Part shown: in pieces, positions 26,714 to 35,642 of the stretch | How the letters are laid out: each line of letters opens with the position of its first letter | Position numbering within the stretch: position 1 is the first letter of the stretch | Assembly: GCF_002115785.1 (NCBI RefSeq) | Contig: NZ_JFJY01000006.1 | Coordinates: forward strand, 1 to 64,000 | DNA from: Thalassospira sp. MCCC 1A03138 | GTDB taxonomy: Bacteria > Pseudomonadota > Alphaproteobacteria > Rhodospirillales > Thalassospiraceae | DNA: 64,000 nucleotides | Direction: 5' to 3' | The notes under the pieces: generated by a model | The model's input: only the letters and a program-made list of their open reading frames with translations | Told to the model about the DNA's origin: nothing | The model's database searches: none | Translations under genes and position numbers: made by a program

Positions 26714-27520
26714 TCAGACACGCACGGACTTTTCGCGCATCCAGACCAAAGTGGAATAAGCGATCAAATAAACTGTCGCTGCCGCGAAGCCAAGCAATGT
26801 ACCGACATTAATGCCCCAAACCGGATACGTGAACGTCACCGCCAGAATATAAATCCAAAGCGATCCCATACCTCTTGGGAAGTTACGGATTACCGTGTGC
26901 AATGGACCAATGCCATAAGATGCATGCAGGATCAGCATCATCGGATAAAGCGTCACCGGGAACCCTGAAAAAAGCCCGGCCCATTTCGGTCCGATCCATG
27001 CCGCAATACCGCTGATGCCAAGAACAATCAGCGCGGCAAGAACAGCTCGAAACAGCACAATGCGTCGGGTCAACCGCACCCGGTTCAATATGCGAACATT
27101 CTCGATCCCCCGAAACAGTATCAGAGCGACGATCATGGCAACCAACAGGGTAACGGCACCTGAAATCCGGGTAAACTGGATCTGCTGGCAAATCCATGAA
27201 ACGAACATGAATGCGCCAAAGGCCGCGACGGAACTTACCGGTATCTGAAATATCATCCGGCGGTCTGACAACAACCGTGACGTCAGGTAATAGGCATATA
27301 GAAAGGCAAGTGTTGCGATCAGCCCCGGCAGGGCATAGACGGCGCTTTCTGTCGCAAACACAACGCCCTGCTCCAGCCCGATGAAATACAGCAGGATCGC
27401 CGTTCCAAGCGGATATCCGGAAAGCACCCCGGCGGCACGCGGGCCTGTACGCTCCGCAAGGATGGATAACCCCAGCACAACAGAAATTGATACTGCAAGC
27501 TTGGCAAACAGCAACGTCAA
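26714..27520 (-). CDS. Multi-helix membrane protein with internal duplication
   Basis: 268 residues with about eight to nine helices. Two halves carry the same motif: GPRAAGVLSGYPLGTAILLYFIGLEQG (about residues 26-52) and GPKWAGLFSGFPVTLYPMMLILHASYG (about 180-206), pattern GPxxAGxxSGxP. This suggests an ancient duplication, as in many small transporters. I do not recognise the family and cannot give a substrate. It lies 71 bases upstream of the iclR gene on the same strand, so the regulator may be co-transcribed. Confidence 0.65.
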   Translation of the reverse strand: MTLLFAKLAVSISVVLGLSILAERTGPRAAGVLSGYPLGTAILLYFIGLEQGVVFATESAVYALPGLIATLAFLYAYYLTSRLLSDRRMIFQIPVSSVAAFGAFMFVSWICQQIQFTRISGAVTLLVAMIVALILFRGIENVRILNRVRLTRRIVLFRAVLAALIVLGISGIAAWIGPKWAGLFSGFPVTLYPMMLILHASYGIGPLHTVIRNFPRGMGSLWIYILAVTFTYPVWGINVGTLLGFAAATVYLIAYSTLVWMREKSVRV

Positions 27521-27655
27521 GGTAACCTCCCGCAGCTTATTTTAACAATTCATCGATGAATTGTCGTAATATTATATTTTATCGCTATCTCCTTTTTCCA
27601 GCCTGCGCAAGCAGGAACCAATTTTAAGATGTTTCACGAACACCGGCGCATAAGC

Positions 27656-27686
27656 AAAAAAGCGAGCCCCGACGGTGCCCGCTTTT
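27656..27686 (-). terminator. Terminator of the chemoreceptor gene
   Basis: Read on the minus strand, AAAGCGGGC and GGGGCTCGCTTTTTT form a hairpin with a T tail, just downstream of the chemoreceptor stop. Confidence 0.65.
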
Positions 27687-27731
27687 CTGGTTGCTATGCT
27701 TTACTTCGTCTGGCTTTGCTGCCGACCGCCC

Positions 27732-28793
27732 CTATGACGCCATTGAAAGCTTTGCCCCCGGCTTATCAACTGCTTTGGTGGCATTTCGGGGTTGTTGAAC
27801 AATCACCCCGCGCCAACCAAGCCCCTTATATGTCTCATAACCGGGCGTTAGCGCATAAGCGACCAGTGACCCATCCGCCAATAGATAGGAACCACGATTG
27901 GGATCCTTGACCTCCAACCGGATCTGCTCGCTCAAAACGCCCTGATTATCGGACGCCGCAATGATGCGATTTTGCGAGTCAATCAGCATTACACGCGTGC
28001 GTGCACGCTCTTCGTCGCTGAAGTTCAATGCCCTTACCACCATCGGTGCCTGGTTTTCCCAATCAAAGAAAACCCCCATAACGCCGATAACGTCGCCTTT
28101 TGCCTTACCGCCCCGTCGAACAGCCGTCGCATAGGTCGCCGTAGCCGCGTTATTTAGCAGCTCATTGCGCGCGATATCCGCAACCGCATACGCCCCGCCA
28201 TCCCGGCATCGCATGGCTTCGCGGAACCACGGCATGTGACCGATATCCGTACCGACAAGACGGTATTTATCCGGACGCCCTGTGGCAATGATCCGACCGT
28301 TACAATCCGCAATCCAAAGGTCAAGATAGACGGTATAGGAATCAAGGATCACGCCAAGGCGCTGCGATGTCTGGCTGGCGATTTCTCCGTTGTCCGGGTT
28401 CTCGCAAACATCAACAACCGCGGCGTCTGTGGCCCACCATCGAACATCACAAGACCGCTCAAACAGGTTTCGGTCCATAAGCTCGACAACATATCGTGAC
28501 AGGTCGGCAAAGCGGTCGCCACGCGCCGTTTGCGCCGTTCGCTCAAGATCAAGCGCCAGACTTTCAAACATATGTTCGAGTTCTTCGGTAATGACGGTTA
28601 CGCGCTGCGAGATTTCCTTAACCTCGTTGGCAACGACACCAAACCCGCGGCCTACTTCCCCCGCACGTGCTGCTTCGATCAACGCATTCAGCGCCAATGT
28701 CCGTGTAGCCCGGGTTACACCTTTTATTTCTGTGATCTTCTCATTGGCAAGTTGCGACATCTCTGTCGCCACCTGCAAAATTCGTTCGGGCAT
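27732..28793 (-). CDS. Short soluble chemoreceptor: MCP signalling segment followed by a Cache-like domain
   Basis: 353 residues in unusual order. The N-terminus is the MCP signalling hairpin (ITEIKGVTRATRTLALNALIEAARAGEVGRGFGVVANEVKEIS), which contacts CheA/CheW. The C-terminal 230 residues form a PDC/Cache-type sensor (VYLDLWIADCNGRIIATGRPDKY, HMPWFREAMRCRDGGAYAVADIA). There is no membrane helix, so both parts should be cytoplasmic. GGGGAG lies 9 bases before ATG 28793; a TTG at 28814 is an alternative. The signalling hairpin is shorter than in canonical receptors, and no adaptation tail with a CheR pentapeptide is seen. Confidence 0.75.
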   Translation of the reverse strand: MPERILQVATEMSQLANEKITEIKGVTRATRTLALNALIEAARAGEVGRGFGVVANEVKEISQRVTVITEELEHMFESLALDLERTAQTARGDRFADLSRYVVELMDRNLFERSCDVRWWATDAAVVDVCENPDNGEIASQTSQRLGVILDSYTVYLDLWIADCNGRIIATGRPDKYRLVGTDIGHMPWFREAMRCRDGGAYAVADIARNELLNNAATATYATAVRRGGKAKGDVIGVMGVFFDWENQAPMVVRALNFSDEERARTRVMLIDSQNRIIAASDNQGVLSEQIRLEVKDPNRGSYLLADGSLVAYALTPGYETYKGLGWRGVIVQQPRNATKAVDKPGAKLSMAS

Positions 28794-28959
28794 TCCCGCA
28801 AGCTCCCCTTGCAAAATCTGGTTTCACCCCGTGTTGATGCTTTTTTTTTATGCACCATTATTAAGCGTGCAATTTATATGCAATTCATGCCCGATTGGTT
28901 AATGAAAAAATGCTTACATATGCGTTTGAGATAATTTTCCCGATTAAATCACGCCAAAA

Positions 28960-28990
28960 GAAAAAGGGCAGGAAACTTCCCACCCTAAAA
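28960..28990 (-). terminator. Weak hairpin after the TSUP gene
   Basis: AGGG-CA-GG and CC-CA-CCCT pair with internal mismatches around AAACTT, downstream of the TSUP gene on the minus strand. Confidence 0.4.
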
Positions 28991-29041
28991 TTCAACCTGA
29001 TGAACACAAAAATTACCGCATCAATCACACCAGAACGTCAT

Positions 29042-29812
29042 TCAAATCTCGGCAAAGTGGATAACGGCATCAGACAGCAGTTTTAAACCGGTAATAAACA
29101 GCAAGGTGTAGCACACCCGATAAAACAGCTTCTCATTGACCTTGTCATGCGCCCAAAGCCCCAGCCACGTCCCGAGAATCGCCACCGGAACCAGAACAAG
29201 CGCGGTTCCGAAATTGGCACCACCGAATTGCCCCAGATACCAGTACGGAATCAGCTTCACATAATTGACAACGATGAAGAACATGACGGTCGTACCGACA
29301 AAGACCGTTTTGTCCATTCGCTGCGGCAACAGGAATACAGAAACCGGCGGACCGCCTGCATGCGCGACAAAGCTGGTAAAACCGGCAATGGTCCCCCAAA
29401 ACGATCCCTTGCCCCAATTGGCAGGCATGGCCTCATCGCCACGCTTCTTTCCACGAAACCAGTGGTCCAGCGTAAAGCCTATGGCAATCAGGGCAATGAT
29501 CAGCTTCACGGCATATTCATTCAGATAGCTGAACGATAATGTGCCGATCAGGATACCGAGGAGTGCGGCCGGGATCAGGATCATCATGTTGCGACGATCC
29601 CAGTTCTTGCGATATGCCCAGACATTGGCAACATCCATCAGACACAATATCGGCAACATAATTGCCGCGGCGGCCTGCGGTGACAGCGCCAATGCCATTA
29701 ACGGAACCGCCATGACACCAAGCCCGCCACCAAAGCCGCTTTTGGACACACCGGCAATCAAAACCGCCGGAATCCCGACAAGATAGAAGAAGGGATCAGT
29801 GATAATTTCCAT
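29042..29812 (-). CDS. TSUP (TauE/SafE) family permease
   Basis: 256 residues with about eight helices. The N-terminus AVLIAGVSKSGFGGGLGVMAVPLMALALSPQAAAAIMLPILCLMD is the TauE/SafE motif, and GKGSFWGTIAGFTSFVAHAGGPPVSVFLLPQRMDK is its internal repeat. Members export sulfite, sulfoacetate or other organosulfur anions. I chose the start at 29812 (MEIITDPFFYLV) with AGGACG upstream; the frame stays open 12 codons further. moaB lies 52 bases upstream on the same strand, so co-transcription is likely, but the functional link is unclear. Confidence 0.88.
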   Translation of the reverse strand: MEIITDPFFYLVGIPAVLIAGVSKSGFGGGLGVMAVPLMALALSPQAAAAIMLPILCLMDVANVWAYRKNWDRRNMMILIPAALLGILIGTLSFSYLNEYAVKLIIALIAIGFTLDHWFRGKKRGDEAMPANWGKGSFWGTIAGFTSFVAHAGGPPVSVFLLPQRMDKTVFVGTTVMFFIVVNYVKLIPYWYLGQFGGANFGTALVLVPVAILGTWLGLWAHDKVNEKLFYRVCYTLLFITGLKLLSDAVIHFAEI

Positions 29813-29864
29813 TAAATCGTCCTGTAGAAAGCTGGTCGTGTCTAGCACCAGTCAAAACGACAGA

Positions 29865-30395
29865 CTACTTTTCAGTCAAACGCGGCATCAGTTCGACGAA
29901 ATTGCATGGACGGTGACGAATGTCGAGTTGATAGAACAGGATATCATCCCAGGCATCCTTGCACGCACCATTCGACCCTGGCAGGGCAAACATGTAAGTC
30001 CCGCACGATACGCCAGCGGTTGCACGCGATTGAACAGTCGATGTGCCAATCTTGGCATATGACAGCCAGCGAAACAGCTCGCCAAACCCGGGGATCTCCT
30101 TATCATAAACCCTCTGATGAGCCTCTGTCGTAACATCGCGCCCGGTCACACCAGTCCCGCCCGTACTGATGATCACGTCAACCTTCGGATCATCACACCA
30201 CTGCCGGAGCTGCGAAACAATCGTGTCGAAATCATCCTTTACGATAGTTCGCGCCGCGACCTTGTGGCCTTTGGCTTCGATCCGATCGGCAAGTATCTGG
30301 CCAGAGGTATCATTCTCCAGCGTTCTGGTATCGCTCACCGTCAGAAGAGCAATATTTACAGATACAAACGGGCGATTTTCATCGATCTTGGCCAT
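29865..30395 (-). CDS. moaB: Molybdenum cofactor biosynthesis protein MoaB
   Basis: 176 residues with the MogA/MoaB fold: VNIALLTVSDTRTLENDTSGQILADRIEAKGHKVAARTIVKDD, then the substrate-binding VDVIISTGGTGVTGRDVT and ALPGSNGACKDAWDDIL. It adenylylates or binds molybdopterin in the cytoplasm. I chose the start at MAKIDENRP, where homologues begin; the frame is open 41 codons upstream but those residues are Cys-rich and unlike the family. It precedes the TSUP gene, a possible two-gene operon. Confidence 0.92.
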   Translation of the reverse strand: MAKIDENRPFVSVNIALLTVSDTRTLENDTSGQILADRIEAKGHKVAARTIVKDDFDTIVSQLRQWCDDPKVDVIISTGGTGVTGRDVTTEAHQRVYDKEIPGFGELFRWLSYAKIGTSTVQSRATAGVSCGTYMFALPGSNGACKDAWDDILFYQLDIRHRPCNFVELMPRLTEK

Positions 30396-30822
30396 GCTAT
30401 CAACTCCGGATGGTAGCTTCATTTCCGACAGAGTAGTCAGCATGCAAACAAGCGCAAGCCGTTTCGAGATACCGCACCGCACAACACACCCCCAGCACAT
30501 CATAATCGAACAAAACATCGCAAATTTTGGTTATTTAATTACCGAAAAACGCCTGAATTTCCCGAAGCCCGATCACCCTCCACTCAAAAAACAGACAACA
30601 AACCCAATAAAATTAATGTTAATTTTCATAACACTAAGAAGAAAACCTGAAACTCTTAAACTTGACTTTCAGCAAGATAATTCACACTTCGCCCCCTCTG
30701 CCCCATGACTTTTCTTGCCGTGCAACATAATTCACCGTAAAAAAGTGGTAGGGAGATACCGATTTGAGACTTAAAAATGGTCGGTAATTGCAAGAAAACA
30801 GGCAGGAAACAAAGGATCCATC
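30396..30822. other. Divergent moaB/aacS intergenic region
   Basis: 427 bases, AT-rich. Two dyads stand out: an 18-bp palindrome AAAATTAA-TG-TTAATTTT (30609-30626) and TTGC-CGT-GCAA (30715-30725), about 100 bases before the aacS start. No small gene or RNA was recognised here. It should contain both promoters. Confidence 0.5.
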
Positions 30823-32775
30823 ATGAGCGATTTGCTTTGGCAGCCCAGTCCAACGCGCGTTGAAAACGCCAATGTCACCCGGTTCCGCAACTGGGTGAAC
30901 GAAAAGCACAGCCTGAAACTGGACAGCTTCCACGCGCTCTACGACTGGTCGGTTGCCAGCAAGGAAGATTTCTGGCCTGCAATTATCGACTATGTCGGCC
31001 TGAAGGCAGAAAGCTGGGGTGACTCAGTACTTGTTGACGGCAACAAAATGCCCGGTGCAAAGTTCTTCCCGAATGCCCGACTGAATTTTTCAGAAAACCT
31101 GCTGGTCCGTGATGACGATACCGACGCGCTCGTTTTCTGGGGGGAAGACAAGGTCAAAACCCGTATCTCATGGTGCGACCTGAATATCGCGGTATCGAAA
31201 TTCTCGCAGGCACTTCGCGCCGAAGGCATCAAAAAGGGTGATCGCGTATGCGGATATATGCCCAACATGATCGAAACCGTGATCGCAATGCTGGGTACAG
31301 CCGCAATCGGTGCCACTTGGTCATCGGCCTCCCCCGACTTCGGGGTTCAGGGCGTCGTTGACAGGTTCGGCCAGATCGAACCCAAATTGATGATTACCGT
31401 TGACGGCTATCACTATAATGGCAAAAGCCACGACATTCGCGAAAAAGTCCGCGATGTTGTCGACAGGATCACGACGATCCAGAAAGTTGTCATCGTCAAA
31501 TATGCCTTTGATGGCGCCAACACGACCGGCATTCGCAATGGCGTTTCCTGTGATAATTTCCTTGCCCCCTTCAGTCCGGAAAAGATCGTATTTGAACAGG
31601 TCGAATTCAATCACCCGCTTTATGTGATGTTTTCGTCCGGCACGACAGGCAAACCGAAATGCATTGTGCATGGCGCTGGCGGAACGCTTCTTAAACAGGT
31701 TTCCGAACATGTCCTGCATTGCGATGTGGTGCCCGGCGATCGGGTATTCTACTTCACCACATGTGGCTGGATGATGTGGAACTGGTTGATGGGCGGCCTT
31801 GCCGCTGGCGCGACACTGCTGCTTTACGATGGATCGCCGTTCTACCCCAGCGGCAATATATTGTTTGACTATGCCGATGCCGAGGACATGACCCTGTTCG
31901 GGACATCGGCCAAATATATCGATGCATTGGCAAAGGCAGAACTTAAACCACGTGAAACCCATGATCTATCGACGGTGCGTGCCATGACATCCACCGGATC
32001 TCCCCTGGCTCCCGAAAGTTTCGATTATGTCTATCGCGATATAAAATCCGATATCCATTTAGCCTCCATCTCTGGCGGGACCGACATTCTGGGCTGCTTT
32101 GTTCTTGCTTGTCCGGCCTTACCGGTGAAGCGCGGCATCATTCAGACCCGCGCGCTGGGGCTTGCCGTTGATGTTTTTGACGATGACGGCAAATCAATCC
32201 GCAATCAAAAGGGCGAACTGGTCTGCACCGCGCCCTTCCCCTCCATGCCGATCGGTTTCTGGAATGACCCCGATGGCGCACGCTATAAGGAAGCCTATTT
32301 CAACCGTTTCGATAACATCTGGTGCCACGGCGACTATGTCGAGCTTGACGATGACGGCGGCATGGTCATCTACGGCCGATCAGACGCGACGCTTAACCCG
32401 GGCGGTGTCCGGATCGGCACCGCCGAGATTTATCGTCAGGTCGAAAAGCTTCCCGAAATTCAAGAATCCATCGTTATCGGTCAGGAATGGGATAACGATG
32501 TTCGGGTTGTCCTTTTCGTTGTGCTGCGCGAAAAATATCAGCTGGACGAACTTCTGATCGACCGTATACGCAAACAGATCAGGAACAATTGTACGCCCCG
32601 TCACGTCCCGGCAAAGATCATTGCCGTGGCCGATATTCCCCGCACAAAGTCCGGAAAAATCACCGAACTGGCCGTGCGCGATGTTGTTCATGGCCGTCCA
32701 GTAAAGAACCAGGAAGCGCTTGCAAACCCCACTGCACTTGAACTTTTCTCCAATTTGCCGGAACTGCGCAGCTAG
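30823..32775 (+). CDS. aacS: Acetoacetyl-CoA synthetase
   Basis: 650 residues, the normal length. It is an ANL-superfamily adenylate-forming enzyme. The N-terminal ACAS_N segment (ARLNFSENLLV) is followed by the P-loop YVMFSSGTTGKPKCIVHGAGG, then TSTGSPLAP, the A8-like motif YGRSDATLNPGGVRIGTAEIYRQV, and PRTKSGKITELAV with the catalytic Lys near the C-terminus. It converts acetoacetate, ATP and CoA to acetoacetyl-CoA in the cytoplasm, typically to reuse ketone bodies or products of polyhydroxybutyrate breakdown. It is monocistronic with a strong terminator. Confidence 0.95.
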   Translation: MSDLLWQPSPTRVENANVTRFRNWVNEKHSLKLDSFHALYDWSVASKEDFWPAIIDYVGLKAESWGDSVLVDGNKMPGAKFFPNARLNFSENLLVRDDDTDALVFWGEDKVKTRISWCDLNIAVSKFSQALRAEGIKKGDRVCGYMPNMIETVIAMLGTAAIGATWSSASPDFGVQGVVDRFGQIEPKLMITVDGYHYNGKSHDIREKVRDVVDRITTIQKVVIVKYAFDGANTTGIRNGVSCDNFLAPFSPEKIVFEQVEFNHPLYVMFSSGTTGKPKCIVHGAGGTLLKQVSEHVLHCDVVPGDRVFYFTTCGWMMWNWLMGGLAAGATLLLYDGSPFYPSGNILFDYADAEDMTLFGTSAKYIDALAKAELKPRETHDLSTVRAMTSTGSPLAPESFDYVYRDIKSDIHLASISGGTDILGCFVLACPALPVKRGIIQTRALGLAVDVFDDDGKSIRNQKGELVCTAPFPSMPIGFWNDPDGARYKEAYFNRFDNIWCHGDYVELDDDGGMVIYGRSDATLNPGGVRIGTAEIYRQVEKLPEIQESIVIGQEWDNDVRVVLFVVLREKYQLDELLIDRIRKQIRNNCTPRHVPAKIIAVADIPRTKSGKITELAVRDVVHGRPVKNQEALANPTALELFSNLPELRS

Positions 32776-32800
32776 CAGAAACCTGCGAAATGACACAGCA

Positions 32801-32837
32801 AAAACCCCGTTGTGCACACGACGGGGTTTTCATTTTT
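32801..32837 (+). terminator. Rho-independent terminator of aacS
   Basis: AAAACCCCGT and ACGGGGTTTT form a perfect 10-bp stem around TGTGCACACG, followed by CATTTTT. Confidence 0.9.
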
Positions 32838-33166
32838 GCGAAAGATTAATCAGAACTGCAACGTGTCATGATCAGGGCCATGCCGACATCAGAAGTCGAT
32901 TCCGCGTCGCAACAGAGTTTATTTTTTGAGCAACAGTTAACTTTGTTTAAAAATTGCCCATTTAATTGCTGGCAACAAAAAAATTTTGAGATTTGTTTGT
33001 TTTGGGAACCTGACCATTCGAACAGGTTTTTAACCTTTTGAAATATGGCGACTTTTGGGAGCAGCCGAAGGGTGTAGTCGCTCAAACAATGCTTACCAGC
33101 GCAGTACCAAAGCATGGAAATCACGTGAATCTGATGAACAAGCCCTCAGCGTAAAATTTTTCAGAC

Positions 33167-33196
33167 TTGACACATAGCAGCCGAAAATTTCTTAAT
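33167..33196 (+). promoter_or_regulatory. Probable sigma-70-type promoter of aapJ
   Basis: TTGACA, 18 bases, CTTAAT (4 of 6 matches to TATAAT), about 115 bases before the aapJ start. The rest of the 472-base gap from 32838 to 33309 is AT-rich and shows no gene that I can support. Confidence 0.5.
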
Positions 33197-33225
33197 TTGG
33201 AGGTCCGATAAAAAACAGGACAGTA

Positions 33226-33248
33226 GGATATGCTGCTCTGGCATATCC
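33226..33248 (+). other. Hairpin in the aapJ leader
   Basis: GGATATGC and GCATATCC are perfect complements around TGCTCTG, 61 bases before the aapJ start and downstream of the predicted promoter. It may stabilise the abundant binding-protein mRNA or be an operator. Confidence 0.5.
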
Positions 33249-33309
33249 AGGGTGGCATAAAAGTTACCAAAGCCATAAAGAATGCTTTGCTAATGAGGGA
33301 GCTCATCTA

Positions 33310-34329
33310 ATGAAAATCAAAACGATCCTGGCCGCTGGCGCAATGTCTGTTGCCGCCATCGCCGCGAACAATGCCCAGGCGGGCGCTGTACTTGACGGCA
33401 TCAAGGCTAAAGGTTTCGTTCAGTGTGGCGTGAACACCGGTCTTCCGGGTTTCTCCGCTGCCAACGCCGAAGGCAAATGGGAAGGTATCGACGTTGACGT
33501 TTGCCGTGGCATTGCTGCTGCACTTCTGGGCGACGCCAACAAGGTTCAGTACACCCCGTTGACCGCTGCACAGCGTTTCACCGCGCTTCAGTCCGGCGAA
33601 ATCGACATCCTTTCGCGTAACACCACGGCGACCCTGACGCGCGACGTCAAGCTTGGTCTGACCTTCCTTGGTATCAACTACTATGATGGTCAGGGCTTCC
33701 TGATTCCGAAAGCTCTGGGCGTATCCAGCGCGACGGAACTTGACGGCGCAACCGTTTGCGTCGAGCCGGGCACCACCACTGAACTCAACCTGGCCGATTA
33801 TTTCCGCGCCAAAGGCATGAGCTTCGAGCCGGTCGTTATCGAAAACATCAACGAAGCAACCGCTGCCTTCTTCTCTGGCCGTTGCGACGTTTACACCACT
33901 GACGCATCGGGCCTTGCCTCGATCCGCACCACCATGGCGCCGAACCCGGACGACTATATGATTCTTCCGGAAATCATTTCCAAAGAACCGCTTGGACCGG
34001 CTGTCGCACAGGGTGACGAACAGTGGGCTGATATCGGTCGCTGGGCTCTTGCCGCAATGCTCGAAGCCGAAGAATACGGCGTCACCAGCGCAAACGTTGA
34101 TGAAATGAAGAGCAGCACCAACCCTGGTATCCAGCGTCTTCTGGGTGTTTCCCCGGGCATGGGCGAAGCTCTTGGTCTTGACGAAGAGTGGGCATACCGC
34201 ATCATCAAGCAGGTCGGTAACTATGGCGAAAGCTATGAGAAAAACGTTACTGCGAAACTGGGTGTCGAGCGCGGCCTGAACGCTCTCTGGACCGACGGTG
34301 GTCTGCAATATGCTTGGCCGGTTCGCTAA
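33310..34329 (+). CDS. aapJ: General L-amino-acid ABC transporter, periplasmic binding protein AapJ
   Basis: 339 residues. A signal peptide (cleaved after about residue 24, NNAQA) leads to a type 3 solute-binding fold: GVLDGIKAKGFVQCGVN in outline, then GLPGFSAANAEGKWEGIDVDVCRGIAAALLG and ERGLNALWTDGGLQYAWPVR at the end. The two Cys (in VQCGVN and VDVCRG) and the later pair fit the AapJ/BztA family. It binds a wide range of L-amino acids, especially glutamate and aspartate, in the periplasm. It is first of four genes; a strong hairpin separates it from aapQ, which should give higher expression of the binding protein. Confidence 0.93.
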   Translation: MKIKTILAAGAMSVAAIAANNAQAGAVLDGIKAKGFVQCGVNTGLPGFSAANAEGKWEGIDVDVCRGIAAALLGDANKVQYTPLTAAQRFTALQSGEIDILSRNTTATLTRDVKLGLTFLGINYYDGQGFLIPKALGVSSATELDGATVCVEPGTTTELNLADYFRAKGMSFEPVVIENINEATAAFFSGRCDVYTTDASGLASIRTTMAPNPDDYMILPEIISKEPLGPAVAQGDEQWADIGRWALAAMLEAEEYGVTSANVDEMKSSTNPGIQRLLGVSPGMGEALGLDEEWAYRIIKQVGNYGESYEKNVTAKLGVERGLNALWTDGGLQYAWPVR

Positions 34330-34354
34330 TCTCTAGCGTCGGCTGAAAATCGCC

Positions 34355-34405
34355 TAACGAAGCTCCGCCCCACTGCCTGAACGCATGGGCGGAGCTTTTC
34401 GTTAA
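34355..34405 (+). terminator. Attenuating hairpin between aapJ and aapQ
   Basis: AAGCTCCGCCC (34360-34370) pairs with GGGCGGAGCTT (34387-34397), extended by TAACGA/TCGTTA. A T-rich stretch follows. It is likely a partial terminator or 3' mRNA stabiliser. Confidence 0.75.
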
Positions 34406-34444
34406 GGCCACTCACATTGGATACAATCTACACCTGAGGGTCAG

Positions 34445-35641
34445 ATGAGTAAGACTCAAAATGCCCCGGGGGGTGTTCGTTCCAAGACCGTCGTCGATTA
34501 CCTGAATGACGAGAATGTTCGCGCGATACTGTATCAAATCATTGCGATCGGACTTGTTATATTGGCGGGCTGGTATCTGGTTTCCAATACGCTGGTAAAC
34601 CTGGAACGACAAAACATCTCAACCGGTTATGGCTTCCTTGATCTCGAAGCTTCGTTCGAAATCAGTGAAAGCATGGTCCAGTACAGTGCACAAAGCAGCT
34701 ATGCAACCGCACTGTTGGTTGGCCTTCTGAACACCGTAAAAGTGTCTTTACTCGGGATTATCCTGTGTACCATTATCGGTACCATTTTCGGGATTGCGCG
34801 TCTGTCGTCGAATTGGATCGTTCGGAAACTGGCGACTGTTTACGTGGAAATTTTCCGGAATATCCCGGTCCTGTTGCAACTTTTCTTCTGGTATGCCGTC
34901 ATTCCGAACGCGTTCCCGCATCCGCGCGACGCATTCGAACCCCTGCCCGGCGTTCTGCTGACGTCACGTGGCATGTATATGCCGGTTCCAGTTGCCGATA
35001 ATGCCTATACCCTGATGGGGATTGCTGCGATTATCGCCTTCGTTGCCATCTTTCTTATCAAAAAATGGGCAAAAAAACGTCAGGATGAAACCGGTCAACC
35101 ATTCCCGGTATTTCTTGTCGGAACGGGCATTTTTATCGGCCTGGTCTTTATTGCCTATCTGATCGGCGGTGCGCCGACCGATATGGACATACCGGAACTC
35201 AAAGGCTTCAACATCCGTGGTGGCACAAATGTTTCACCCGAATTCCTTGCCGTGCTAATTGGCCTGACGGTTTACACGTCAACCTATGTTGCCGAAGTTG
35301 TCCGGTCCGGTATTCAGGCCGTCCCTCACGGCCAGTGGGAAGCTGCCGATAGTCTTGGCATCAAGCGTTCGGTTGCCCTTCGCAAGGTGATCCTGCCGCA
35401 ATCCATGCGCGTCGCCATTCCGCCACTGACCAACCAGTATCTGAACCTGACCAAAAACAGTTCGCTTGCTGTCGCTGTCGGTTATCCCGATCTGGTGTCG
35501 GTATCAAACACGACCATGAACCAGACCGGTCAGGCGATCGAGGCAATCTCGATCTTCATGTCGATCTATCTTGGTCTGTCCTTGTTGACCTCGCTCTTTA
35601 TGAACTGGTTCAACAAGAAAATGGCACTGGTGGAGAGGTAA
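34445..35641 (+). CDS. aapQ: General L-amino-acid ABC transporter permease AapQ
   Basis: 398 residues, with the long N-terminal extension and internal loop typical of AapQ/BztB. The HisMQ-type permease domain has LLNTVKVSLLGIILCTIIGTIFGIARLS and the EAA loop EVVRSGIQAVPHGQWEAADSLGIKRSVALRKVILPQ. About eight membrane helices are predicted. It forms the channel with AapM. The next gene starts one base after its stop (TAAG-ATG), so translation is coupled. Confidence 0.93.
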   Translation: MSKTQNAPGGVRSKTVVDYLNDENVRAILYQIIAIGLVILAGWYLVSNTLVNLERQNISTGYGFLDLEASFEISESMVQYSAQSSYATALLVGLLNTVKVSLLGIILCTIIGTIFGIARLSSNWIVRKLATVYVEIFRNIPVLLQLFFWYAVIPNAFPHPRDAFEPLPGVLLTSRGMYMPVPVADNAYTLMGIAAIIAFVAIFLIKKWAKKRQDETGQPFPVFLVGTGIFIGLVFIAYLIGGAPTDMDIPELKGFNIRGGTNVSPEFLAVLIGLTVYTSTYVAEVVRSGIQAVPHGQWEAADSLGIKRSVALRKVILPQSMRVAIPPLTNQYLNLTKNSSLAVAVGYPDLVSVSNTTMNQTGQAIEAISIFMSIYLGLSLLTSLFMNWFNKKMALVER

Positions 35642-35642
35642 G

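Noticed and set aside
28794-28900. Lost N-terminus or frameshift of the chemoreceptor at the T-rich run near 28848
   Set aside because: No receptor-like sequence is found upstream in any frame, so the short form appears native.
33250-33275. Sigma-54 promoter before aapJ (TGGCAT-N5-TTACC)
   Set aside because: The -12 GC is missing; the sigma-70-like TTGACA-N18-CTTAAT is a better fit.
33307-34308. 333-residue open frame antisense to aapJ
   Set aside because: aapJ is clearly the coding strand; the antisense frame has no domain and only mirrors codon bias.
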